34,934 nucleotides of DNA from Nitriliruptoraceae bacterium (GTDB taxonomy: Bacteria; Actinomycetota; Nitriliruptoria; Nitriliruptorales; Nitriliruptoraceae), in contig SKTN01000374.1 of the NCBI GenBank assembly GCA_007117945.1, forward strand, positions 1-34,934, written 5' to 3'. This document shows positions 7,480-14,979 of the stretch, piece by piece. A model generated the notes under the pieces. That model saw nothing but the letters and a program-made list of their open reading frames with translations. It was not told the origin of the DNA and ran no database searches. A program made the translations under genes and the position numbers. Each line of letters opens with the position of its first letter. Position 1 is the first letter of the stretch.

Positions 7480-9297
7480 TCACGAGGGGTCCCGCTCCTT
7501 GCCGGGCCGCTCGCTGGTCGACGGTGTGTCGGGCACAGGCGGCCGCTTGCGTTCCCGGGCAGCCGCGACGAGCAGCGCAGCTGCCGTCGCCAGCAGCAGG
7601 GCCAGCATCACCGTGCCGGCGTTCACGCCGATGCCCCAGACCAGCAGGTAGGTGAAGGTCCCCGCTGCCAGCAGGTAGTACGCACACGGGATCGCCACCT
7701 TGCGCATCAGGTCGCCCTCGCGTCCCACCAGGCCGACGGTCGCTGCCGCCGCCACCACGTTGTGGACGGTGAGCATGTTGCCGGCAGCGCCACCGACGGC
7801 CTGGGCGGCGACCACGGGGACCGTGGCGATGCCGATGCCCTCGGCGGTGGCGAACTGGAACTGGGAGAACATGATGTTGCTGATGGTGTTGGAGCCGGCG
7901 GCGAATGCCCCGAGCGCACCGACCACCGGCGCGACGAGCGGCCAGGCGGAGCCGACGGCGGTGGCCGCCCCCTCCGCCAGGGTGAGCGGCATGGAGGCCA
8001 GGTCACCGGTGGAGAAGTCGGTGCCCGAGTTGATGAAGATCCGCACCAGTGGCACGGCGATCAGCATCGCAGGTGCGGCCTTGACGATCTGCTTGCCGGC
8101 GGTGCGCCAGGCGAGCGCGATCTCCGAGCCCCGCATCCTGTGCAGGGGGTAGCTGACGAGCACGGCCATGAGGAACACGAAGCCGGGGAGGTAGAGGAAC
8201 TGGAAGCCGGCGTTCACACCCTGCCCGAAGATGTTCTCCCAGGTGGGGTTGACGCCCTGCAGGACGGACTGGATGCCGAGCTCCGGGATGCGGGTGACGA
8301 CCAGGATCGCGGCCAGCACGCCGTAGGGCGCCCAGGCGCGGGCGGTACCGATGACCTGACGGGGTGCGGCGTCGTCCGGGGAGAGGTCGCCCATCCAGTT
8401 GTCGAGCCAGCGCTCACGCGGCGCGAAGTCCCAGGGCTCCTCGGGCTGCAGGAAGCCCTTGCGGGTCGCGGTGATCACGATCGCCAGACCGATGAGGCCA
8501 CCGAACAGCGAGGGGAACTCCGGGCCGAGCAGCCAGGCGGTCAGCCAGTAGGGCACGATCATGGCGGCGGCGGCGAACAGCGCGAAGGGCCAGATCGCGA
8601 GCCCCTCGCTGAAGCGCTTGTTCGGGCCGAAGAACCGGGTCAGCAGCCCGACCATGAACAGCGGGACGAGCATCCCGACGACCCCGTGGATCGTCGCTGC
8701 CTGCAGGGCCACGTCGCCGAGGTAGGCGTCGAGGGAGCCCGTAGCGAGGATGGCCTCCTCCGCGGCCGTGCCGCTGAGCCCACTGTTGACGCCGATGATG
8801 ATCGGCGTACCGAGCGCCCCGAAGGTCACCGGTGTCGACTGGATGATCAACCCGCACATCACCGCGGCCATGGCGGGGAAGCCCAGGGCGAGCAGCAGGG
8901 GCGCCGCCACCGCCGCGGGGGTCCCGAAGCCCGACGCCCCCTCGATGAAGGAGCCGAACAGCCAGGCGATGATCACCGCCTGGACGCGGCGGTCCGGACT
9001 GATGCGGGTGAAGCCGGCCCGGATCGATTGCATCGCCCCGGAGGCGTTCAGGGTGGCCAGCAGCAGCAGCGCACCGAAGACGATGTAGAGGATGTCGAGG
9101 GAGATGCCGAGCCCCTCGACCACCGAGGCGGCGATCGCGATGGGCCGCACGTCCCACACCAGCCACGCCACGACCGCCGTGACGACGAACCCGACGGCCA
9201 TCCCGTCCCGGGCAGGCCATCGGAAGCCGACCATGAGCACGCCGATCGTCAGGATCGGCAGGAACGCGAGCAGGCTGAGTACAGCGAGGTTCTCCAC
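7480..9297 (-). CDS. L-lactate/glycolate permease (LctP family)
   Basis: The 605-residue membrane protein is an LctP/LldP/GlcA-family 2-hydroxy-monocarboxylate symporter. It is hydrophobic almost throughout, with roughly a dozen or more membrane segments. It contains family segments such as GSFIEGASGFGTPAAVAAPLL, FGALGTPIIIGVNSGL, and near the C-terminus GAFAAGSNTISNIMFSQFQ and AVGGAAGNMLTVHNVVAA. A short charged tail (ARERKRPPVPDT and on) ends the protein. The start is GTG at 9295-9297, with AGGGAG seven bases upstream and the expected N-terminus VENLAVLSLLAFLPIL; longer open-frame sequence upstream is arginine- and proline-rich and unlikely to be translated. Its place before the lut and glc genes says it supplies lactate and/or glycolate; which one cannot be told from sequence. 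Confidence 0.92.
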   Translation of the reverse strand: MENLAVLSLLAFLPILTIGVLMVGFRWPARDGMAVGFVVTAVVAWLVWDVRPIAIAASVVEGLGISLDILYIVFGALLLLATLNASGAMQSIRAGFTRISPDRRVQAVIIAWLFGSFIEGASGFGTPAAVAAPLLLALGFPAMAAVMCGLIIQSTPVTFGALGTPIIIGVNSGLSGTAAEEAILATGSLDAYLGDVALQAATIHGVVGMLVPLFMVGLLTRFFGPNKRFSEGLAIWPFALFAAAAMIVPYWLTAWLLGPEFPSLFGGLIGLAIVITATRKGFLQPEEPWDFAPRERWLDNWMGDLSPDDAAPRQVIGTARAWAPYGVLAAILVVTRIPELGIQSVLQGVNPTWENIFGQGVNAGFQFLYLPGFVFLMAVLVSYPLHRMRGSEIALAWRTAGKQIVKAAPAMLIAVPLVRIFINSGTDFSTGDLASMPLTLAEGAATAVGSAWPLVAPVVGALGAFAAGSNTISNIMFSQFQFATAEGIGIATVPVVAAQAVGGAAGNMLTVHNVVAAAATVGLVGREGDLMRKVAIPCAYYLLAAGTFTYLLVWGIGVNAGTVMLALLLATAAALLVAAARERKRPPVPDTPSTSERPGKERDPS

Positions 9298-9745
9298 GGT
9301 ATGGCTCCCTGGTGCGACAGGCTCCGGCGTTCTCCCGCCCGCTGCGGTGGACGTTGCCTGCAGGTGGCTCGCCGGAGGTGGGCGGACACTCGGCGCTGCG
9401 CCGACGACCGGCCACCGCCGATCGGCCCGGTCGGTGCGCCGAAGGTCCCACGGACCCATCGACCCCAGAAGGAACGGGCCCTCCGGCCCCACCTGCTCGG
9501 GCACCGTGGCCCCGATCACCACCCGGCTCCGCGTGCTGCAGGTCCTTCGCCGGGTCGTGCCGTCGCTTCGCACACCGCGCACCGCGCCCGTATGACCGCA
9601 TAGGTGATATCGCGTGGCCTGGTGCCGAGCGCGTCCACCGCGGGGCGGGAGCGGGCGTGGCACAGGTCGGCGACCACCGCGTGCCGGCCTCGGTCCAGCG
9701 TGAACGTGGGCTCCGAAGTCGTGCGATGGCGGCCACGGAGACGTG
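9298..9745. other. Divergent intergenic region, lactate permease / photolyase
   Basis: These 448 bases separate two divergent genes and contain no gene I can support. Open frames here are arginine/proline-rich extensions of neighbouring frames. A less GC-rich patch at about 9590-9613 (tatgaccgcataggtgatat on the plus strand) is the most promoter-like stretch, but no clear -35/-10 pair or operator dyad is visible. The permease ribosome site (AGGGAG) is at the left end and the photolyase site (GGAG, 9737-9740) at the right end. Confidence 0.5.
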
Positions 9746-11239
9746 ATGCGGACGGTGTGGGTGTGGGGGGACCAGCTCAACGTCGACCTCGCCCACCTGC
9801 GCGGCAGCGACCCCGCCGACACCCACGTGCTGCTGGTCGTCAGCACGGCCAAGCTCACCGAGCGCCGCTGGCACGTGCAGAAGGCCCACCTCGTCGTCTC
9901 CGCCATGCGCCACTTCGCCGTGGAGCTCGAGGACCGCGGCTACGCGGTAGACCTCCGTCGCGCCGACACCCTGCGCGCGGGGTTCGTGGCCCACGTCGCC
10001 GAGCACGCACCTGCCGAGGTCCGGGTCATGGAGCCGGCCAGCCTGCCCGGTCGGCGGCTCCTCGACGACCTCGACGTCGAGGTGGTGGACAACGACCACT
10101 TCCTGTGCCACTGGCGCGACTTCGCAGCCTGGGCCGGTGACCGCGAGCGGGTCAAGATGGAGGACTTCTACCGCTGGCGTCGCCGGAGCACCGGCGTGCT
10201 GATGGAGGGCGAGGAGCCGGTCGGCGGGCGGTGGAACTACGACCACGACAACCGCGAGCCACCCACCGACGAGCTGGCCTCGAGGGCACCCCGCCCGGTG
10301 CGCTCCGAGCTGGACGACATCGACCGTGACACCCTGGAGCACTGGCTGCCCGAGGGGCTCTACGGTGCCCCACCGGACGGCACCTGGGCCACGACGCGGC
10401 GGCGTGCGCTCGTGCGGTTACGCCACTTCGTCGACCACGCCCTGCCCGGCTTCGGCGACCACCAGGACGCGATGGTCACCGGGGCCTGGTCGCTCAACCA
10501 CTCCCTGCTCTCCCACGCCCTCAACCTCGGACTGCTCCATCCTCGGGAGGTGATCGAGGCGGCCGAGGAGGCCTACCACGCCGGTCACGCGCCCCTGAAC
10601 GCCGTGGAGGGCTTCATCCGGCAGATCCTCGGGTGGCGCGAGTTCATCTGGGGGGTCTATCACCGATGGATGCCGGGCTGGCTGGAGGAGAACCACCTCG
10701 GCGCGGACCTGGACGTCCCACCGGCCTTCACCGGTGAGGCGGACACCGACATGGCCTGCGTCGCCGACACCGTGGCCGCGATCCACGACCACGCCTACGC
10801 CCACCACATCCAGCGCCTGATGGTGCTGGCCAACCTGGCCACCAGCGCCGGGGTGGACCCGAAAGCCTTCACCGCGTGGATGCAGGGTGCCTTCGTCGAC
10901 GCCTATGAGTGGGTGATGGTCCCCAACGTGATCGGGATGGGCACCTTCGCCGATGGTGGCCGGATGTCGACCAAGCCCTACGTCTCCGGCGGCGCCTACA
11001 TCGACCGCATGAGCGACCACTGCGACGGGTGCCGCTACGACCGCAGACAACGCTCGGGCGAGGACGCCTGCCCCTTCACGACCCTCTACTGGGACGTGCT
11101 CGACCGCAACCGCGGGGTCCTGGCGGGCAACCACCGGATGGGCCGGCAGTTCCACACCCTCGACCGCCTGCAGGACCTCGAGGCCCTTCGGGAGCGGGCC
11201 GCCGAGGTCAAGGTGCTGCTCGCCGAGGGTCGGCTGTAG
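9746..11239 (+). CDS. Iron-sulfur bacterial cryptochrome/(6-4) photolyase (FeS-BCP)
   Basis: The 497-residue protein belongs to the deoxyribodipyrimidine photolyase-related family (COG3046), which repairs UV (6-4) photoproducts in DNA using light, FAD and a 4Fe-4S cluster. It opens with VWVWGDQLNVDLAHL, the start of the Rossmann antenna domain. The helical FAD domain contains GAWSLNHSLLSHALNLG, EGFIRQILGWREFIWGVY, HHIQRLMVLANLA, YEWVMVPNVIGMGTF and MSTKPYVSGGAYI. Cysteines at 338, 426, 429 and 442 have spacing 88-3-13, identical to the cluster ligands of Agrobacterium PhrB (350, 438, 441, 454). ATG at 9746 is preferred over GTG at 9743 because GGAG then lies five bases upstream. It is monocistronic, ending in a strong shared hairpin. 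A role in light sensing rather than repair is possible. Confidence 0.92.
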   Translation: MRTVWVWGDQLNVDLAHLRGSDPADTHVLLVVSTAKLTERRWHVQKAHLVVSAMRHFAVELEDRGYAVDLRRADTLRAGFVAHVAEHAPAEVRVMEPASLPGRRLLDDLDVEVVDNDHFLCHWRDFAAWAGDRERVKMEDFYRWRRRSTGVLMEGEEPVGGRWNYDHDNREPPTDELASRAPRPVRSELDDIDRDTLEHWLPEGLYGAPPDGTWATTRRRALVRLRHFVDHALPGFGDHQDAMVTGAWSLNHSLLSHALNLGLLHPREVIEAAEEAYHAGHAPLNAVEGFIRQILGWREFIWGVYHRWMPGWLEENHLGADLDVPPAFTGEADTDMACVADTVAAIHDHAYAHHIQRLMVLANLATSAGVDPKAFTAWMQGAFVDAYEWVMVPNVIGMGTFADGGRMSTKPYVSGGAYIDRMSDHCDGCRYDRRQRSGEDACPFTTLYWDVLDRNRGVLAGNHRMGRQFHTLDRLQDLEALRERAAEVKVLLAEGRL

Positions 11240-11337
11240 GCCGCCCTGCCACGCAGCGCCCCGGCGTTCGCGGTGACGGTACGGCCGGGGTCCTGCGCGG
11301 CAGCGGGTGTCCCCCGGGGAGCGGGTGCACCGGGCTC

Positions 11338-11377
11338 GGTGGTCGTTGCCTGGGCTCTGGCCCAGGCAACGACCACC
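11338..11377. terminator. Perfect 18-bp hairpin between photolyase and acyltransferase genes
   Basis: Bases 11338-11355 and 11360-11377 are exact reverse complements around a TCTG loop. The hairpin lies between two convergent genes, about 100 bp past the photolyase stop and 70 bp past the acyltransferase stop, so it is well placed to end both transcripts. No T-run is present. Confidence 0.8.
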
Positions 11378-11420
11378 CCGTGGACCCCGCCCGGCGCCAA
11401 CCCGTCAGAGGTGGCAGATC

Positions 11421-11446
11421 CCTGGGACCACGCCCAGGAAACGACC
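11421..11446. repeat. Second, degenerate copy of the hairpin arm
   Basis: The stretch 11432-11446 (gcccaggaaacgacc) differs by one base from the right arm of the hairpin at 11338-11377. With cctggg at 11421-11426 it forms a smaller 6-bp stem-loop ending just before the acyltransferase stop. It looks like a partial duplication of the terminator element, or a decayed member of a REP-like palindromic family. Confidence 0.5.
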
Positions 11447-11448
11447 TC

Positions 11449-12798
11449 TCAGCGGCCGAGCTCCTCGGCCACCAGCTCGAACTCCGCCGTGACGTGCTCG
11501 AGGACGTGCTCCGGGTCGGGGGTGATGGCCGCGTCGGTGACCAGCCCTGGGAAGATGCTGCCGTTCACGCTGACGAAAGCCGCGCTGAGGTTGAGGTGGG
11601 CGGTCATGCCGCCCCAGCCGATGGTGCCCAGCAGCTGGGAGCCGCCGATGTGCAGGGGCAGCTGCGGACCGGGAACGTTGGTGAGCACCCCGGTGGACCG
11701 CAGCTGGTTGAGGCGGTGGATGCCCCGCTCGATCACCGGGGTGAACATCGTGGTCGTCACGATCAGCATGCGCGAGACCGCCGGCGCCGGCGAGTCCTTC
11801 AGTTCCTGCATGCGACGCTGCAGGATGCCGAGGCGCACCCGCGGGTCGTCGCTGGCCACCGGCAGCTTCAGCGGCAGCAGCCCGATGCGGTTGCCGAGGT
11901 GGCGGGGCAGTGGCTGGCCCGGCCGCCGCAGGTTGACGGGGATCATCATGGCGATGTCCTGGACCAGCGCGTCACGCTCGTCGAGGTAGCGGTGCAGCGC
12001 ACCGCTCATCACCGTGAGCACCACGTCGTTGACCGTGGCGTCGTTGGCGCGCGCGATCCGCTTGACCGTCGCGAGATCGAAGCCGTCGGGGTCCCACGCC
12101 ATGCGCTTGGTCCCGTCGGGGGTCCCCTGCAGCATGCTGCGTTGGACCATCTGCGGCGCGAGCAGCCGTCCTGCCCACTCCGCCATCTCCGCACCCTCGC
12201 GGGCGATGTCGCGGAACTCACCGGGGTGCAGGGCCAGGTGCGCGCTCTTGGCGAACAGTTGGGTACCCGTGCCGAAGGCCCCGCTGACCAGGTCCGCAAC
12301 GGAGCGGTCGCGCACGGTGATCGCCATCGGGTCGAACTCGTCGACGATCGTGAGCAGCAGGCCGAGCATCGCGAGGCCATCACCGATGCTGTGGTGGATC
12401 CGCACGTGGACGGCACAGCCGTCACCGCGGTAGCCCTGCAGGACGCTGACGTGCCACAGTGGACGGTTGCGGTCCAGGGGGATCGTGCGCTCCTCGCTGC
12501 ACCAGTCCTGGAGCGCCACCTGGTCCCCGGGGCCGGGGAGACGGTCCTCGGAGATGTGCTCGTCGAGGTCGAAGTCGTGGTCGTCGACCCACAGCGGCAT
12601 CAGCCCGGGCACCCGTGAGGCCACGATGCGCTGGCGCATGATGGGGTGCCGGTCGAGGAGCCGCTCCTGGAAGCGGGCCCGGAGCAGCTCCACATCGAGA
12701 GGCCGGTCGAACCACATGATCGACGAGATCGTCATCGGGTTCACCCGGTTCTCACCGAGGTACCAGACGGCATCACCCGGCGACATCCGCCTGGACAT
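11449..12798 (-). CDS. Wax ester synthase / diacylglycerol acyltransferase (WS/DGAT)
   Basis: This 449-residue acyltransferase uses acyl-CoA to esterify a long-chain alcohol or diacylglycerol, forming storage lipid at the membrane. The catalytic motif HHxxxDG appears as HHSIGDG at about 135-141. Other family motifs are PLW at 113-115 (DRNRPLWHVSVLQG), the early MSPGDAVWYLGE, VNDVVLTVMSGALHRYL, and NVPGPQLPLHIGG with TAHLNLSAAFVSVNG near the C-terminus. The length fits the family (about 450-470). The start is taken as ATG at 12796-12798; the upstream sequence is G-rich without a sharp ribosome site, and ATG at 12784-12786 (MSPGDA) is an alternative. It is a single gene between the photolyase and the recCBD operon. 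Actinobacteria often hold several paralogues, so the substrate cannot be assigned. Confidence 0.92.
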   Translation of the reverse strand: MSRRMSPGDAVWYLGENRVNPMTISSIMWFDRPLDVELLRARFQERLLDRHPIMRQRIVASRVPGLMPLWVDDHDFDLDEHISEDRLPGPGDQVALQDWCSEERTIPLDRNRPLWHVSVLQGYRGDGCAVHVRIHHSIGDGLAMLGLLLTIVDEFDPMAITVRDRSVADLVSGAFGTGTQLFAKSAHLALHPGEFRDIAREGAEMAEWAGRLLAPQMVQRSMLQGTPDGTKRMAWDPDGFDLATVKRIARANDATVNDVVLTVMSGALHRYLDERDALVQDIAMMIPVNLRRPGQPLPRHLGNRIGLLPLKLPVASDDPRVRLGILQRRMQELKDSPAPAVSRMLIVTTTMFTPVIERGIHRLNQLRSTGVLTNVPGPQLPLHIGGSQLLGTIGWGGMTAHLNLSAAFVSVNGSIFPGLVTDAAITPDPEHVLEHVTAEFELVAEELGR

Positions 12799-12919
12799 CC
12801 TCACCCCCACCCACCTGATCGTGACCACGCGTGGCCCGACGTGTGTCCTAGCACGACCGGTCCCTCGGCGCAGAAGCTACGGAGCAACCCCAGCGTCGCA
12901 CAGTGCCGTGGGTCCCGCA

Positions 12920-12942
12920 GGCAGGGCCGGTGGACCCCTGCC
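12920..12942 (-). terminator. Hairpin after recD
   Basis: A 7-bp stem (12920-12926 with 12936-12942) and a 9-nt loop start 12 bases past the recD stop. It is modest in strength and lacks a T-run, but its position fits the end of the recC-recB-recD transcript. The rest of 12799-12954 shows nothing else clear. Confidence 0.45.
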
Positions 12943-12954
12943 GGAACGGGCCGC

Positions 12955-14979
12955 TCACCGCTGCCCCTCGCCAGGCCCGGCACCACCGCCGGCGCCCTGC
13001 AGCATCTCGGCGCCACTCCCCCACAACCGTGTGCCGAGGCCCGAGGCCCGCTGCACGGGCTGCGCCAGTGCCTCCTGCAGTGCGGCCTCGCCCGCGAGGA
13101 GCGTCACCCGGGTGACGGCCCGGGTGATCGCGGTGTAGACGAGCTCACGGGTCAGCAGCGGCGAGGACCGCGCACCGAGCACGACGACGGCGTGGTCGAA
13201 CTGCGAACCCTGGCTCTTGTGGATCGTCATGGCGTAGGTGGTCTCGTGGGCTGGCAGCCGCGCGGGGGCCAGCAGCCGGACGCCACCGCCGTCGGCGGCG
13301 AAGGCGACGACCGCACGCTCCGCATCGGCGGGATCGGGCACCACGACCCCCACGTCGCCGTTGGCCAGGCGCAGGGCGCGGTCGTTCTCCGTGATCAGCA
13401 CGGGCCTGCCGAGGTAGAAGCGGCGCCGCCCCCCCCGACCGCCGATGTGGGTGGTGAGTGCCTCCTCGATGGCGGCGTTCCAGCGCTCGACACCGGCCGG
13501 CCCCCGACGATGGGCGCACAGCACACGCACACCCCCCAGTGCCGCGAGCACCTCCGCGGGGGGCCTGCCCTGCCGGGCGGCGATGACCACCTCCGCGTAG
13601 GCGTCGGCGGCCAGCGCAACGACCCCCGCCTCGGCCCTGGGGTCGGTGACCGGGTCATGGCGGCGGACCTGTCCGCCGGCCTGCGCCCCCAGGAGTGGCA
13701 GCGCTGCCGCGCTCCCGCGTTGGATCGCCGTGGCCACCTCGGCGATCCCGCCGCCGGCGGCGAAACGTCGGAACCGGTCGAGGCGCACCACGGCGTCCCA
13801 GATCCCCGGCTCGGCGGCCGCTTCCACCTCCTTGGCCAGCCGCCCACCCACCAGCGGGTCGAGCCCGGCGACGGCCTGGGGTGACAGCTGCAGCACCGGC
13901 CGACTGCCGTGGGGCCCACAGATGTCACCGAGCACCGCACCCGCCTCCACGGAGGCCAGCTGGTCACGGTCGCCGAGCAGCAGCAGGCGTGCGTCCGGCC
14001 GCACGGCGTCCACCAGCTTGGCCATCAGGGGCAGCGACACCATGGATGCCTCGTCAACGACCACGACGTCGTGGGGCAGGGGCTCACCTGCATGATGCCG
14101 GAAGCGGGTGGCGGACCCGCGCTGTACGCCCAGGAGCCGGTGGATCGTCATCGCCTCGATCCGCCCGAGCGCGTCCCGGACCCCGTCACCGACCTCGAGG
14201 TCGGCCAACGACGCCTGCAGCGACTCGGTCAGGCGGGCGGCGGCCTTGCCCGTGGGCGCCGCCAGGGCCACCTGGGGCGGACGTCGACCCTGGTGCCCGG
14301 CAGCGAGGTGGAGGGTGGCCAGCACGCGGGCGACGGTGTAGGTCTTGCCCGTGCCCGGGCCACCCGCGACCACGGTGAGATGACGGGTCAGGGCCATGGC
14401 AGCGGCCAGCCGCTGGCGGTCGAGCTCCCCGCCCACACCGAACAGCTCGTCCAGCCACCCGGAGGCGACCGCGGGATCGAGCGGTTCGGGTGGCTCGTCG
14501 GCGCGGGCGGCCAGCCCGGCGGCCAGCGCCACCTCGTAACGCCAGTACCGGTCGAGGTAGAGGCGGTCCGCCTCCAGGACCAGGGGGGTGGCACCCCCGA
14601 CACCCGTGGCGTCCGCCTCCCGCACGGCGCTACCGGCCGCCAGCTGCTCCCCCCAGCTGGCGGGGTCTGGCCAGGCCAGTGCCGCGAGCCGTCCGGGGGG
14701 CTCCTCCTCGGCGCCGCCCCCCCCGGGCACCGGTTCGACGGCGGTCCGCGCGGCCACCTGCTGCAGCTCCACGCACACGTGCCCGAGCCGCGGTGCGCGC
14801 AGGGCCAGCCCCAGGGCGAGCAGGACCGCATCGCGCTGGTCACCGGCGATCCGCCCGAGCCGGCGTGCGAGTCGGGCCTCGGCGTCGAGGAGCACGCCCG
14901 CGTCGACGAAGGCCGCGAGGTGGTCAGGCGTCGCTGGCAGCGTCGGCTGCCACGCCGCGGCGTTGCCGTCCGCGCTCAC
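12955..14979 (-). CDS. recD: Exodeoxyribonuclease V subunit alpha RecD
   Basis: The 674-residue protein is the 5'-3' helicase subunit of the RecBCD double-strand-break repair complex. It has an N-terminal RecB-interacting region, then a superfamily 1B helicase core. Walker A is GGPGTGKT at 206-213, motif Ia is APTGKAAARL, Walker B is VVVVDEASM at about 305-313, and GDRDQLASVEAGAVLGD follows. Near the C-terminus TYAMTIHKSQGSQFDHAVVVL and TRELVYTAITRA are motifs V and VI. The start is GTG at 14977-14979, overlapping the recB stop (GTGA), with GGAGG six bases upstream. E. coli RecD is 608 residues; the extra length lies in glycine/proline-rich segments. Translational coupling to recB fits assembly of one complex. 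Confidence 0.95.
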   Translation of the reverse strand: MSADGNAAAWQPTLPATPDHLAAFVDAGVLLDAEARLARRLGRIAGDQRDAVLLALGLALRAPRLGHVCVELQQVAARTAVEPVPGGGGAEEEPPGRLAALAWPDPASWGEQLAAGSAVREADATGVGGATPLVLEADRLYLDRYWRYEVALAAGLAARADEPPEPLDPAVASGWLDELFGVGGELDRQRLAAAMALTRHLTVVAGGPGTGKTYTVARVLATLHLAAGHQGRRPPQVALAAPTGKAAARLTESLQASLADLEVGDGVRDALGRIEAMTIHRLLGVQRGSATRFRHHAGEPLPHDVVVVDEASMVSLPLMAKLVDAVRPDARLLLLGDRDQLASVEAGAVLGDICGPHGSRPVLQLSPQAVAGLDPLVGGRLAKEVEAAAEPGIWDAVVRLDRFRRFAAGGGIAEVATAIQRGSAAALPLLGAQAGGQVRRHDPVTDPRAEAGVVALAADAYAEVVIAARQGRPPAEVLAALGGVRVLCAHRRGPAGVERWNAAIEEALTTHIGGRGGRRRFYLGRPVLITENDRALRLANGDVGVVVPDPADAERAVVAFAADGGGVRLLAPARLPAHETTYAMTIHKSQGSQFDHAVVVLGARSSPLLTRELVYTAITRAVTRVTLLAGEAALQEALAQPVQRASGLGTRLWGSGAEMLQGAGGGAGPGEGQR

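Noticed and set aside
9298..9906. N-terminal extension of the lactate permease frame
   Set aside because: The extension is arginine/proline-rich, overlaps the photolyase gene and lacks a membrane segment; a GTG with a good ribosome site fits the family N-terminus.
8414..10342. Minus-strand open frame spanning the permease 5' end, the intergenic region and the photolyase
   Set aside because: It crosses two well-supported genes in the wrong frame or strand and shows no domain.
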